Of a stretch of 64,000 bases of DNA, positions 25,454 through 34,697 are shown piece after piece. The number at the start of each line of letters is the position of its first letter. The first letter of the stretch is position 1. The stretch is from an uncultured Burkholderiales bacterium (GTDB taxonomy: Bacteria; Pseudomonadota; Gammaproteobacteria; Burkholderiales; Burkholderiaceae_C), in the NCBI GenBank assembly GCA_903838355.1, contig CAILYC010000030.1, positions 62,001-126,000 of the forward strand, given 5' to 3'. Below the pieces are notes generated by a model. That model saw only the letters and a list, made by a program, of their open reading frames with translations, ran no database searches and was not told the origin of the DNA. The translations under genes were made by a program, and so were the position numbers.

Positions 25454-26119
25454 TCAACTCCTTTGTGCCATAGCAACGCCCGTGAGATCGTGCAACTGCT
25501 CAAAACTCAAACCCTCAACCCAGTCAAGTGCGACGAGCCCTTGGGCGGTGACCTCAATGGTGGCAAGGTCCGTGTAAATGCAGTCAACTGCTTCAAGCGC
25601 GGTCAAGGGATAGGTGCAGCGCTCAACAATTTTGGATTGCCCCGACTTCGTCAAGTGCTCCATCATGACAAAAAGTTTTTTCACACCCAGGGCCAAATCC
25701 ATGGCGCCCCCTACCGCTGGAATGGCTTTGGGGTCTGCCGTTCGCCAGTTGGCCAAATCGCCTTTGACCGAAACTTGAAATGCCCCGAGCACACAACAAT
25801 CAATGTGCCCGCCTCGAATCATGGCAAAGGAGTCCGCGTGATGAAACAGCGCCGCGCCAGGCAGCATGGTCACCGCCTGTTTGCCTGCGTTCACGATATC
25901 GGGATCAATCTGCTCGCCCACGGCCAAGGGTCCCATCCCAAGCAAGCCGTTTTCGCTATGGAGCAAAATCTCACGGTCCGGGGGCAAGTGATTGGACAAG
26001 CTCATGGGCTGACCAATGCCCAGGTTGACATGCGCGCCATCCGGAATGTCTTGGATGATGCGTTGGGCGATTTGTGCCTGGCTGCGGCGCACAACGTTTT
26101 GAAGGAAGGCATGGGTCAT
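25454..26119 (-). CDS. 3-oxoacid CoA-transferase subunit B (ScoB/PcaJ type)
   Basis: A 221-residue beta subunit. It has the NLGIGQPMSL loop, the catalytic Glu in LLHSENGLLGMGP, and VKGDLANWRTADP, VGGAMDLALGVKKLFVMMEH and CTYPLTALEAVDCIYTDLA, all standard for subunit B. The ATG overlaps the subunit A stop as ATGA, which fixes the start at 26119 and implies coupled translation. With subunit A it transfers CoA from succinyl-CoA to an acid such as 3-oxoadipate or acetoacetate. The PcaD-like gene at 33058 makes 3-oxoadipate an attractive but unproven substrate. Confidence 0.88.
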   Translation of the reverse strand: MTHAFLQNVVRRSQAQIAQRIIQDIPDGAHVNLGIGQPMSLSNHLPPDREILLHSENGLLGMGPLAVGEQIDPDIVNAGKQAVTMLPGAALFHHADSFAMIRGGHIDCCVLGAFQVSVKGDLANWRTADPKAIPAVGGAMDLALGVKKLFVMMEHLTKSGQSKIVERCTYPLTALEAVDCIYTDLATIEVTAQGLVALDWVEGLSFEQLHDLTGVAMAQRS

Positions 26120-26793
26120 AGGGCACCTTGGGGCTGAACACAAACCACCCGTTGAACATAGACACCCGGGGTCACCACATGCTCCGGATTTAAACTACCC
26201 AAAGGCACAATGCGACTCACTTGCACCACGGTGCAAGCGGCAGCTGTCGCCATCACCGGTCCATAGTTGCGCGCGGTGCCGTGATAGATCAAATTGCCAT
26301 AGCGGTCCGCCAGCTCAGCTTTGATCAGCGCCACATCGGCCTTGATGGCTTTTTCAAACACCTGGTGCACGCCATCGATCACCTTGACCTCCTTGCCCTC
26401 ACCGAGCTCCGTGCCGTAGCCGGTGGGTGTGAAAAAGCCCCCGATGCCCGCACCTCCTGCTCGAATGCGTTCGGCCAAGGTGCCTTGCGGCACCAGTTCG
26501 AGTTCGATCTCTCCGGCACGGTAAAGATCATCAAAGGCACCCGACTCGGGCTGCCTTGGAAACGAGCAAACCATTTTTTGAACGCGCCGAGCAAGAACCA
26601 GCTTGGCAATACCCACACCCCCATTGCCCGCGTTGTTGCTCACGATGGTCAAGTTTTTGGCACCACTCTCGAGTAAAGCATCTAACAAGGCGAGCGGCAA
26701 GCCCGCCCCACCAAAGCCCGAGACCAAAATGCTCGAGCCGTCGGCCACCCCACTCACCGCGTCTTGAACTGTCGCGACTATTTTGTTGATCAA
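26116..26793 (-). CDS. 3-oxoacid CoA-transferase subunit A (ScoA/PcaI type)
   Basis: A 225-residue alpha subunit with the CoA-binding glycine-rich segment ILVSGFGGAGLPLALLDAL, SNNAGNGGVGIAKL, the ELVPQGTLAERIRAGGAGIGGFFTPTG block and ALIKAELADRYGNLIYHGTARN. The first codon is TTG at 26793, supported by GGAG eight bases upstream. It overlaps subunit B by four bases. The gene order on the minus strand is Bug receptor, subunit A, subunit B, Bug receptor, suggesting joint uptake and CoA activation of a carboxylic acid. Confidence 0.88.
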   Translation of the reverse strand: MINKIVATVQDAVSGVADGSSILVSGFGGAGLPLALLDALLESGAKNLTIVSNNAGNGGVGIAKLVLARRVQKMVCSFPRQPESGAFDDLYRAGEIELELVPQGTLAERIRAGGAGIGGFFTPTGYGTELGEGKEVKVIDGVHQVFEKAIKADVALIKAELADRYGNLIYHGTARNYGPVMATAAACTVVQVSRIVPLGSLNPEHVVTPGVYVQRVVCVQPQGAL

Positions 26794-26835
26794 TTCTTCG
26801 CTCCTCTTTTTACAAAACCACCGCGACCCAAGCCA

Positions 26836-27840
26836 TCAATCGAAATGCAGACCCGCCGCTTTAACGCTTTGTGCCCAAGCCGCCTGCTGAGCCTTGATGT
26901 AGGCCTGCACCTTGGCCGGCTCACCGCCAATGGGTGAACTGCCCTCCTCGGCCAATTGTGCGATGAATGCCGGGTCAAGCAAGACCTTTTGCACCGCAGC
27001 GTTGAGCTTTCTCACCACCTCTGGTGGCGTTGAGGCAGGGGCCACCACCACCTTCCAATCCACCGCCTCAAACCCAGAATAGCCCAACTCCGAGACGGTG
27101 GCCACACCTTGGAGGGAAGACACTCGCTTTGATGAGGTGCTTGCCAAAACCCGCAGACGTCCCCCCGCAATCAAACCCATGACCGCCTGGGGGGTGGCAA
27201 ACATGCAATCGGTCTGGCCACCGAGCAAATCGGTGATGGCTGGTGTCGCCCCCTTGTAGGGCACATTCAAAAATTCCAAGCCTGCGCGTTTGGCGAGCAT
27301 CTCTCCCGCCAAATGTCCCACGGTACCCGTTCCTGCCAATGCGAGCGAGATGCGCGCAGCCCCCACGGTTTTAACACTGGCGGCTTTGATCACATCGCCC
27401 AAACTCAGGTAAGGCGAATCCGCCTTCACCACCAAGACCGTGGGCAGTTCGGCCACCAAAGCCACCGGTAACAAATCGGTTTGTGGGTCAAAGGGCATTT
27501 TGAGCATGGCCGCGGGATTGATCGCCATGTTGGAGGTTTGACCCATGCCCAGGGTATAGCCATCGGGCTTGGATTTGGCCACCCCATCGAGGCCCAAGTT
27601 GCCACTGGCTCCAGCCCTGTTATCAATGATGAACACCCACTGCGTGTTAGTGCTCAAACGCTCCAATAAATGACGCGAGACCACATCGGTACCGCCGCCC
27701 GGCGTGAACGGCACGACGAAATGAATGGGTTTATCGGGCCAGGTATTTTGCGCATGAGACAGCGATGCAGCCAAGACGCCTGCCAGGCATATACCCATCG
27801 CTTGAGCCACTGGACCAAAAACTGTCCCAGAGTGATTCAA
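26836..27840 (-). CDS. Bug-family TTT receptor, overlapping the CaiB-type CoA-transferase gene
   Basis: A 334-residue receptor. The TTG at 27840 overlaps the upstream TGA as TTGA and has GGGAG seven bases before it, so start and coupling are well supported; the ATG at 27798 is an alternative. The signal segment ends at SLSHAQ. The family start WPDKPIHFVVPFTPGGGTDVVSRHL is followed by VFIIDNRAGASGN, NVPYKGATPAITDLLGGQTD and ATVSELGYSGFEAVDWK. The ligand is probably the acid handled by the CaiB-like enzyme. Confidence 0.87.
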   Translation of the reverse strand: MNHSGTVFGPVAQAMGICLAGVLAASLSHAQNTWPDKPIHFVVPFTPGGGTDVVSRHLLERLSTNTQWVFIIDNRAGASGNLGLDGVAKSKPDGYTLGMGQTSNMAINPAAMLKMPFDPQTDLLPVALVAELPTVLVVKADSPYLSLGDVIKAASVKTVGAARISLALAGTGTVGHLAGEMLAKRAGLEFLNVPYKGATPAITDLLGGQTDCMFATPQAVMGLIAGGRLRVLASTSSKRVSSLQGVATVSELGYSGFEAVDWKVVVAPASTPPEVVRKLNAAVQKVLLDPAFIAQLAEEGSSPIGGEPAKVQAYIKAQQAAWAQSVKAAGLHFD

Positions 27841-29081
27841 GGCTTCACTCCCAGGGCTTCGATTTCTTGGGCCGTGAACCCCAAGCCACGCAAAACCTCT
27901 TGGTTGTGTGCCCCCAAGGCGGGTGCCGATGACCTCACCCCCAAGCGTTGTCCTGCGAGAGTGATGGGCAAGAGAGGGGCCCAGGTTTGCACGCCATTGG
28001 CCAAAGTGATCGGGGCCAAACCGCCACTTGCCAACAAGTGCGGATCGTCAAAAAGATCCTGGGGCTTGGTGATCGGCGCAAAGGGCAGTCCATGCTGCTC
28101 GAAACATTCGGAGATTTGCCGCGCTGAAAAACCACTCAAGCGCTGTCTTAGGAGGGGCATCATCCACTCGCGCGCTTGCACCCTCAGGTTGTTGGTCGTG
28201 AGCCTTTCATCGGCCAGCAAGTCCTCAAAACCAAAGGCCCCACAAAAGAGGCCCCAAGCCGTGTCGGTCACCACCGCCAAGAACACTTGCTCGCCGTCTT
28301 TAAAATCAAACACATCATAAATGCCCCAGGCCGATACCCGAGCCGGCATGGGTTGAGCAGCCTTGCCCGTCACCGCAAACTGCATCATGTGCTGGGCCAT
28401 CAAAAAGACATTGTTTTCAAAAAGCGCGCTTTGAATCTCTTGGCCACGACCGGTTTTCTCGCGTTCGGCCAGGGCCGCCATCACTCCCAAGGCACCAAAC
28501 ATGCCGCCCATGATGTCGTTCACGCTCGAGCCCGCCCGCAAGGGGTCTCCGGGTCTGCCCGTCATGTAGGCCAAGCCCCCCATCATTTGCACGACCTCGT
28601 CCAAGGCAGTGCGATGGTCATAGGGTCCTGGCAAGAAACCTCGGTGACTCGCATAAATCAAACGCGGGTGCGCAACCTTCAAGCTCTCATAATCAAGCCT
28701 GAGTTTTTTCATGGCACCGGCCTTGAAGTTCTCGCACACCACATCGGCCGAGCCAATCAGTCTCTTGGCAGCAGACAAACCTTCAGGGGTATCGAGGTTC
28801 AAGGCCACGCTTTTTTTGTTCCGATTGAACATTGGAAAAAAACCCGCACCGGATCCTAGCAAATCGCGCGTGGCATCGCCTTTTTTCTGCCCCCCCAGCG
28901 GCTCGACCTTGATCACCTCGGCCCCCATGTCGGCCAAGATCATGCCGCAAGTCGGCCCCATCACCATGTGGCTGAACTCCACCACGCGAAGTCCAGCGTA
29001 AGGCTGAGGGAAGGTTGGCGGCTCGTTGACGCCGTTGTCTTCGTCACTGAGTTTGTCTGAATGGGCAACTGGGGACATCAT
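27837..29081 (-). CDS. CaiB/BaiF family (class III) CoA-transferase
   Basis: A 414-residue class III CoA-transferase. It has the N-terminal block GLRVVEFSHMVMGPTCGMILADMGAEVIKVEP, the SVALNLDTPEG segment, VVCENFKAGAMKKLRLDY, and the catalytic Asp161 in the HRTALDEVVQMMGG stretch that aligns with the Asp of formyl-CoA transferase. Such enzymes move CoA between acids (formate/oxalate, succinate/itaconate or mesaconate, carnitine). It probably forms interlocked dimers in the cytoplasm. It lies between two Bug receptor genes and is translationally coupled to the downstream one. Confidence 0.9.
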   Translation of the reverse strand: MMSPVAHSDKLSDEDNGVNEPPTFPQPYAGLRVVEFSHMVMGPTCGMILADMGAEVIKVEPLGGQKKGDATRDLLGSGAGFFPMFNRNKKSVALNLDTPEGLSAAKRLIGSADVVCENFKAGAMKKLRLDYESLKVAHPRLIYASHRGFLPGPYDHRTALDEVVQMMGGLAYMTGRPGDPLRAGSSVNDIMGGMFGALGVMAALAEREKTGRGQEIQSALFENNVFLMAQHMMQFAVTGKAAQPMPARVSAWGIYDVFDFKDGEQVFLAVVTDTAWGLFCGAFGFEDLLADERLTTNNLRVQAREWMMPLLRQRLSGFSARQISECFEQHGLPFAPITKPQDLFDDPHLLASGGLAPITLANGVQTWAPLLPITLAGQRLGVRSSAPALGAHNQEVLRGLGFTAQEIEALGVKP

Positions 29082-29100
29082 GGTGAAAAGTGAAAATCGG

Positions 29101-30090
29101 CTATTCGATGCGAATATTTTTGTCGTGGATGATCTTGGACCACTTTTGCGACTCGGATTTGATGAATAGCGAAAACTCTTCTGGCGAATTGCTCACGGGC
29201 TCCGTGCCCATGGCCAGCATGCGCTCGCGAATATCGGGCAAGGCGAGCACCTTGGCGATCTGCGTGTTCAACCGAGCCACCGCCTCTTTGGGCGTTCCCA
29301 TGGGCAGCACCATCCCATACCAATTGACGATCAAGTACCCTGGCAAGGACTCTCCCAAGGCAGGAACATCGGGGAGCACGCCCAAGCGCTCCTTGCCCGT
29401 GCTGGCCAATGCGCGCAAACGCCCGCTTTTGACATGCGGCAAGAGCGGTGCACCGGCCTCAAAGGTGAACTGCACCTGCCCTGAGATCACATCGCTGATG
29501 CTGGGCGCACTCCCTTTGTAGGCGATGTGCACCATGTCAACGCCCGTCATGCTCGAGAGCAACTCACCGGCCAAATGCGGAAGCCCACCCGTACCACTCG
29601 ACGAATAATTGAGTTTCCCGGGATTGGCATGGGCATAGGCAATGAACTCGGCCATGGTTTTGACGGGAAGCGCCGGGTTCACCACCAACAAAAACGGCAC
29701 CGATGCAATTTGCGTCAATGCCATGAATTGCTTGTCGAAATTGAAGGGCAAATTGGGATAGAAATTGGGGTTCACACTCAGGTTGCCCAAGGTACCCAAA
29801 AAAATTGTGTAGCCGTCGGGCGCCGATTTGGCCACCGCGTCCATCCCCAGCACCCCATTGGCGCCAGGCCGGTTGTCAATAACGACCGACTGACCGAGTA
29901 CTTCGGTGAGCTTAGGGGCCATCATGCGCGCCACAATATCAATTCCACCCCCAGGCGGGAATCCAATCACGATGCGAATGGGTTTATTGGGATAGGTGCT
30001 GGCAATGCTTTGTGCATGAGCACTAAAAGTCGCAAAGCACAAAATACCCAGGGTGACCCAAAACCAAGACAGAACGCGAGAGAAAAACAT
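29101..30090 (-). CDS. Bug-family TTT receptor
   Basis: A 329-residue receptor. The ATG at 30090 is preferred because AAGG lies seven bases upstream and it gives a normal signal peptide (FFSRVLSWFWVTLGILCFATFSAHAQ); a GTG at 30114 is the outer limit of the frame. The family start YPNKPIRIVIGFPPGGGIDIVAR is followed by SVVIDNRPGANG, HIAYKGSAPSISDVISGQVQ and PALGESLPGYLIVNWYG. It ends 19 bases before the CaiB-type gene. Ligand unknown. Confidence 0.88.
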   Translation of the reverse strand: MFFSRVLSWFWVTLGILCFATFSAHAQSIASTYPNKPIRIVIGFPPGGGIDIVARMMAPKLTEVLGQSVVIDNRPGANGVLGMDAVAKSAPDGYTIFLGTLGNLSVNPNFYPNLPFNFDKQFMALTQIASVPFLLVVNPALPVKTMAEFIAYAHANPGKLNYSSSGTGGLPHLAGELLSSMTGVDMVHIAYKGSAPSISDVISGQVQFTFEAGAPLLPHVKSGRLRALASTGKERLGVLPDVPALGESLPGYLIVNWYGMVLPMGTPKEAVARLNTQIAKVLALPDIRERMLAMGTEPVSNSPEEFSLFIKSESQKWSKIIHDKNIRIE

Positions 30091-30206
30091 AGCGGGCCTT
30101 GCAAAAAAGAACACAGCGAGATGGCTCCCTCGGATTGTGTTCTGAAAAGCCGGTCTTTGTCATTAGGAAAATAACCTAGCCAAGAGCGACCCAAGACACC
30201 CCCCCA

Positions 30207-31202
30207 CTACTGCGCTTGCACACCCGTGACTTTGATGATGTGATCCCATTTGCTGAACTCGGCCTTGATGAAGGCTTGAAACTCCCGGCCGACAAGGTCT
30301 GAGGTTTGCAGGCCCTGGGCCAACAACTCGCTCTGAACCTGAGGGTCTTGCAATGAGGCGCGCAAGGCGCGGGTCAGGCGCTCTGTCGCGATGGCCGGCG
30401 TGTCAACTGGGGCAAACAGGCCAAACCAGAGCACCGCCTCAAAGCCAGGAAAGCCCGATTCGGCAACGGTGGGCAGTTCGGGCAAGATGCTCAAACGCGA
30501 CTTGGACGTCACCGCCAAAGCGCGCAAATGACCACTTCTGATTTGGGTCAGCACCGGCGAGACCGAGGAGAACTGGAAATTCACGACGCCTGACATCGTG
30601 TCCGTCACCGACTGCGCCGAGCTCTTGTAAGGAATGTGTCGCATCTCGATGTGGGCCGCAAGAGAAAAAAGCTGGGCCGACAAATTACCCATGCTGGTCA
30701 CCCCGGCAGAGGCATAGGTCACCCGTCCTTTTTCAGCTTTGGCTTCGCTTAGAAAATCATTGAAATTTTTGAAACCATGCGCACCCGAGGTCACCAAAAT
30801 ATAAGGGGAAGAGGCCATCATGCCAATCGGCACAAAGTCTCTTGCAGCGTCATAAGAAATGCTCGAATTCAAAAGTGGCCCCACCACTTGCGTGCTCACC
30901 GTGCCCAGCAAAATGGTGTAGCCATCGCCCGCACTGTGGGCGACGACGTCTGAGCCAATGTTGCCACTGGCGCCAGTGCGATTGTCCACCACCACAGTTT
31001 GCGATAACAAGGCAGCCATCTTGTTAGCCACCACCCTGGTGGCAGCATCAGTCGCACTGCCGGCTTGAAACGGCACCACGAGCTTGATCGCACGATTGGG
31101 CCAAGCCCCTTGGGCTTGTGCACACTCACCCACCATGACAGCGCACAACACCAGCAAGCCTAACGTCCACAGGCTCGCAGTTTGGGAAAATCCAGTATTC
31201 AT
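30207..31202 (-). CDS. Bug-family TTT receptor
   Basis: A 331-residue receptor from the ATG at 31202; the frame opens at 31328, inside the neighbouring dehydrogenase gene, so the shorter form is more likely. The signal segment is TLGLLVLCAVMVGECAQAQ. The family start WPNRAIKLVVPFQAGSATDAATR has a variant loop (AGSATD in place of PGGxxD). TVVVDNRTGASGN, HIPYKSSAQSVTDTMSGVVN and PTVAESGFPGFEAVLW follow. It is probably cotranscribed with the upstream dehydrogenase and CMD-like genes. Confidence 0.86.
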   Translation of the reverse strand: MNTGFSQTASLWTLGLLVLCAVMVGECAQAQGAWPNRAIKLVVPFQAGSATDAATRVVANKMAALLSQTVVVDNRTGASGNIGSDVVAHSAGDGYTILLGTVSTQVVGPLLNSSISYDAARDFVPIGMMASSPYILVTSGAHGFKNFNDFLSEAKAEKGRVTYASAGVTSMGNLSAQLFSLAAHIEMRHIPYKSSAQSVTDTMSGVVNFQFSSVSPVLTQIRSGHLRALAVTSKSRLSILPELPTVAESGFPGFEAVLWFGLFAPVDTPAIATERLTRALRASLQDPQVQSELLAQGLQTSDLVGREFQAFIKAEFSKWDHIIKVTGVQAQ

Positions 31203-31275
31203 GCAAGAAACACCCAAGTTAAGTAAACAGCAACTCCAGATTGACGTCTTCAGGTCAACTTGGCTGCTCAAATGG

Positions 31276-32394
31276 TCACCTTGATCGCAGGTCCAGCGCC
31301 GCATCCATTTGATGCACCATTTGCTCAAAATCGAGCAAACCGTTTTGCCGGGGACTGCCCGCGGTGTGCGGGGTCAAGATGACATTGGGAAAGCCGAGCA
31401 ACTCGTCGTCATCGTCCCCTGGTTCCTGCCACAGCGTGTCAAGGGCAAAACCACCCAGTGTCCCATCCCTGAGGCCTGTCAATACAGCACCGCGCTCCAT
31501 GCATTGCGCGCGTGAGACATTGATCAAGCGCAGGCCTTTTTTCATGCGCCTGAAAGCCTCGCCATTGAGCAGTTCGTGGGTCGAGGGACCTGAGGGCAGT
31601 TGCACCACCAGCCAGTCGCTTTGTTCAAGCAGTTCTTCAAACGACACATACTTCACCTGGAGTCCCGACTCCAGCGCACGGTCAAGTTGCTCACGCTGCG
31701 AGTAAATCACCTTCATCTCAAATGCATTGGCACGCTTGGCAATGTCTCGACCCACTTCACCCAGGCCCAATATCCCCAGAGTCGCACCATAGAGGGTGTC
31801 CAAGTTGGGAATTCTCGCCCAGTTTGATGATGGGGTGTGACGGCGATCAAAAGGCGCGGGAGAAAATCCACCCTCTCGCAAACGCTTCAAGGAGGTCAAT
31901 TTGTTGATCTCGGGCAGTCGCTTGGCCAGCGCCAAAATCATCATCATGGCTTGCTCAGCGCAAGCGATATTGGCACGCCGACGGAGGGTGAGCAATTGAA
32001 CGCCGTGGCGAATGCACGCGGCTTCATCGATGTTGCGCACGATGTGGCCATATTTCTGAATCACTTGAAGCCTCGGGGCCTGAGACAACTCGCGCTCACC
32101 CACTTGCAAGGATTCAAGCACCAACACATCGGCGTCATGCAATGCCCTTTCAAGCTCATCTGAGGTGTTGACAAAACTCACCCGGCAGTCTTGCAAATGG
32201 CGAGTTTGCAGCCGCAGCCTCTTGGCCCAGTCTAAAAAGTCAGGTTGATCGTGGGCAAAAAAGTCTTGAAATGCCGCTAGCCTGTCTTTTTCACACTCGG
32301 CATTCAAGACGATGTCCAAGACCCGCATGAAGACATCGTTTTCGATCACAACATGAAGGCGCGCAGACAGCTCAAGGGTATGGGGCGTGTTCAT
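31276..32394 (-). CDS. D-2-hydroxyacid dehydrogenase (NAD-dependent)
   Basis: A 372-residue dehydrogenase of the phosphoglycerate/formate dehydrogenase fold. It has the nucleotide loop LGILGLGEVGRDI, the catalytic Arg in LINVSRAQCMERGAV, the Glu in LWQEPGDDDDE and the His in LTPHTAGSPR. The N-terminal substrate domain is longer than usual (about 60 extra residues). The ATG overlaps the stop of the CMD-like gene as ATGA. The two probably act in one pathway on a hydroxy- or oxo-acid, with the downstream Bug receptor supplying substrate. Confidence 0.85.
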   Translation of the reverse strand: MNTPHTLELSARLHVVIENDVFMRVLDIVLNAECEKDRLAAFQDFFAHDQPDFLDWAKRLRLQTRHLQDCRVSFVNTSDELERALHDADVLVLESLQVGERELSQAPRLQVIQKYGHIVRNIDEAACIRHGVQLLTLRRRANIACAEQAMMMILALAKRLPEINKLTSLKRLREGGFSPAPFDRRHTPSSNWARIPNLDTLYGATLGILGLGEVGRDIAKRANAFEMKVIYSQREQLDRALESGLQVKYVSFEELLEQSDWLVVQLPSGPSTHELLNGEAFRRMKKGLRLINVSRAQCMERGAVLTGLRDGTLGGFALDTLWQEPGDDDDELLGFPNVILTPHTAGSPRQNGLLDFEQMVHQMDAALDLRSR

Positions 32395-32936
32395 GAGGGG
32401 ATTGAGGATTTTTCTGGGTCAATTTTGAGGGCATTGATCATGCGGGTGTGCATGTTGTAGGCGCCAATCAACACGGAGAGCTCCACGAGTTCGCGATCAC
32501 TCCTGTGCTTTTGATTGGCCTCATGGGTGGCGTCACACACCTGTGCCCCCGTGGTCAACTCGTCCACATAACGGATGGCCCACTCCTCTGAAGGGTCAAA
32601 CACCCCGACGGGGATATCACGGATCAAGAGATGCTCACATTCACTCAGACTCAAGCCGTCGCCTTGGGCGAAATGGCCCATGTGAACATCGATCACGTAC
32701 TGGGCATCGTTCAAAAACGCCACTCGCAAAATCACCATCTCCCTTAGTCGCGCGCTCAAGGTGGACTTCCAACGCACGGCGTTGATGAAATGCATCCACT
32801 GCTCGGCAATCTCGGGGCTGTGCAAAAGCAATCCATACACGGGGATGAGCTTGCCCCGGCGCTCGCGCCGAATCGATTCGATCAAAGGGGTGAGCTCAGG
32901 GTTGCTGTGCTCATCGATGTAGGGAACTCGGGCCAT
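32391..32936 (-). CDS. Carboxymuconolactone decarboxylase (CMD) family protein
   Basis: A 181-residue, all-helical protein from the ATG at 32936. It has the LIPVYGLLLHSPEIAEQWMHF segment and the SARLREMVILRVAFLNDAQYVIDVHMGHF helix pair typical of CMD proteins. The CxxC of peroxidase-active AhpD members is absent, so an antioxidant disulfide role is unlikely. It may be a decarboxylase or isomerase. Its coupling to the hydroxyacid dehydrogenase and its closeness to the PcaD-like gene suggest aromatic-acid or lactone metabolism. Confidence 0.78.
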   Translation of the reverse strand: MARVPYIDEHSNPELTPLIESIRRERRGKLIPVYGLLLHSPEIAEQWMHFINAVRWKSTLSARLREMVILRVAFLNDAQYVIDVHMGHFAQGDGLSLSECEHLLIRDIPVGVFDPSEEWAIRYVDELTTGAQVCDATHEANQKHRSDRELVELSVLIGAYNMHTRMINALKIDPEKSSIPS

Positions 32937-33057
32937 GACAAGGGATTCGGTGAAATACAAATAAATAAAGAGCCAGACCTGCAAAACAAACCAGAGCTAA
33001 AGCAGCCAGACGGCAAGACGGCAAGATGGCCACATCGGCCAATGGGCTCTGCCCCGC

Positions 33058-33834
33058 TTAACTCAAGAAATCTCTCAAAGCCTGGGTGAACACCGCACTT
33101 TGCTCGACATTGGCAATGTGCGCTGCGCTGGGTATCAACACCGACTTGGACCCAGCAATTTGCTCGCCCATGAACATGGTGTTGCCAGCCGACGCATCTT
33201 GCTCACCGGCAATGGCCAATGTGGGGTGCTTGATGTCTTTTAATCGTTCGGTAAGGTTCAAGCTGGTCAAGGCGCCGATGCAGCCCATGAAACCCACCAA
33301 TGGGGTGTGGCGGATTTGGTCTCCAACTCTTAAGAGTGCAGGTGAGCGCTCGTTGTAGAAGGGCTCGGTGAACCAGCGCTTCAATGTGGGCTCAACCAAG
33401 ACCTCCAAACCATCCTTGACCGCCAAGTCAATGCGCTCTTGCCAAGCTGCGTTGGCCGCAGGCGTGGCTGCGTGTCCTGTGTCGGCCAGCACCAAGTGGT
33501 CGACCACCTCGGGGTGAGACAAGGCGAGTTGCGCACCCGTCATCCCGCCCATGGAGAGTCCGACAAAATGGGTTTTTGCAATACCCAGGGCTTGGAGCAA
33601 ATGGTAGACATCGCTCGCCAGCATCTGCACGTCGTAGGCCCCGGGGGTGGCTTCACTCAAGCCGTGACCGCGCGTGTCATAGACGAGCACCTGGAAGTCT
33701 TTGGAGAGGTCTTCGGTTTGCGCATCCCACATGCGAGTGCTGCAGGCCAATGAATGACTCAGGGTGATCCAGGGAGCACCTTTTTTGCCATGAATTTCAT
33801 AGTTCAGTGTGACGCCAGGCAATTTGATTTTCAT
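33058..33834 (-). CDS. pcaD: 3-oxoadipate enol-lactonase-like alpha/beta hydrolase
   Basis: A 258-residue alpha/beta hydrolase. It has the oxyanion segment TLSHSLACSTRMWD, the YDTRGHGLSE turn, the nucleophile serine in GLSMGGMTG, the family's MLASDVYHLLQALGI helix, catalytic Asp in AGEQDAS and His in SAAHIANVEQ. This pattern fits PcaD, which opens 3-oxoadipate enol-lactone in the beta-ketoadipate pathway; related carboxylesterases cannot be excluded. It is alone between the PAP2 gene and the CMD-like gene. The ScoAB-type CoA-transferase 7 kb away could use its product. Confidence 0.75.
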   Translation of the reverse strand: MKIKLPGVTLNYEIHGKKGAPWITLSHSLACSTRMWDAQTEDLSKDFQVLVYDTRGHGLSEATPGAYDVQMLASDVYHLLQALGIAKTHFVGLSMGGMTGAQLALSHPEVVDHLVLADTGHAATPAANAAWQERIDLAVKDGLEVLVEPTLKRWFTEPFYNERSPALLRVGDQIRHTPLVGFMGCIGALTSLNLTERLKDIKHPTLAIAGEQDASAGNTMFMGEQIAGSKSVLIPSAAHIANVEQSAVFTQALRDFLS

Positions 33835-33888
33835 GGGGCTAATGTTGTCTAATAAGCAAATAGGTTGGAAACCATGAAGAAATGGTAC

Positions 33889-34443
33889 TCAATTCAAGGG
33901 TTGAATCCAATTGAGCGCCAAACCACCTTTCATGGGAGTGGCGGTGACCTTGGTGGATTTGGGATCGGTCGCAACCCCGCTCATCAAGATGCCAATACCG
34001 CCCCCCGCAACGGTGTCTTTCCAGTAATGTTGACGAGCTTGAACTCGGGCATAAGAGGTTAAAACCGCCGCGGCGTAATAGAAGTCTGCACCTGCACCAG
34101 AATCTCGAATGTCCACATAACGTGCGGTCGCAAAAGAGACTGCCGCATGGTTTGAGGGAAAACTGTCATTGCCTGAGCGATCTGGGCGAATCTCGTGGTG
34201 TACATTTTTAAGTGCCTCATCGATGACGAGGGTCCCGAAAAGCGACATACCCAGATCTTTGACCCCTTCGTCATCGCCTTTGCGCCAAGAGTTGAATCCC
34301 GCCACCAACGGTGCGCCCGCCGACAACACGGTGGAGAGCTTGTCCCAATTGCCCGCCGCATCGGCCTGGGCCACATTCAAGGCGCTGAGCGTGACGGCCA
34401 AAAGAGTCGCTGAGCGAGCAAAGCCCAAGCTTAATTTCTTCAT
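33889..34443 (-). CDS. PAP2-family phosphatase, exported
   Basis: A 184-residue protein with a signal peptide ending near AQADA and all three PAP2 motifs: K-x6-R-P in KNVHHEIRPDRS, PSNH in FPSNHAAVSFA, and R-x5-H-x3-D in ARVQARQHYWKDTVAGG. GGAGA precedes the ATG. Such phosphatases dephosphorylate lipid phosphates such as undecaprenyl pyrophosphate, phosphatidate or lipid A 1-phosphate. The protein has few hydrophobic helices, so it may be a soluble periplasmic or peripheral form. The substrate is unknown. Confidence 0.82.
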   Translation of the reverse strand: MKKLSLGFARSATLLAVTLSALNVAQADAAGNWDKLSTVLSAGAPLVAGFNSWRKGDDEGVKDLGMSLFGTLVIDEALKNVHHEIRPDRSGNDSFPSNHAAVSFATARYVDIRDSGAGADFYYAAAVLTSYARVQARQHYWKDTVAGGGIGILMSGVATDPKSTKVTATPMKGGLALNWIQPLN

Positions 34444-34697
34444 AAAAACGTCTCCAATTGAGCTTGGATCTTATCAGGTTTACATTGTGAGCAAGAGACG
34501 GGCAACGTCACGCTCTTGGTCAGAAAACCAAGGGGTCACGTTTTCATTCAATTTTTTGATTAGGGAGTGGCTGAAGCTTTCTAGCCCCCCCAGGCCACAC
34601 CCTCCATGGATGGGCCGTCTCAAGTTTTGAAACACTGGGCCGATTCAAACACTGAGCACTTGCATTGCGCCCCATTGACCTCCACCAGACCCACACC

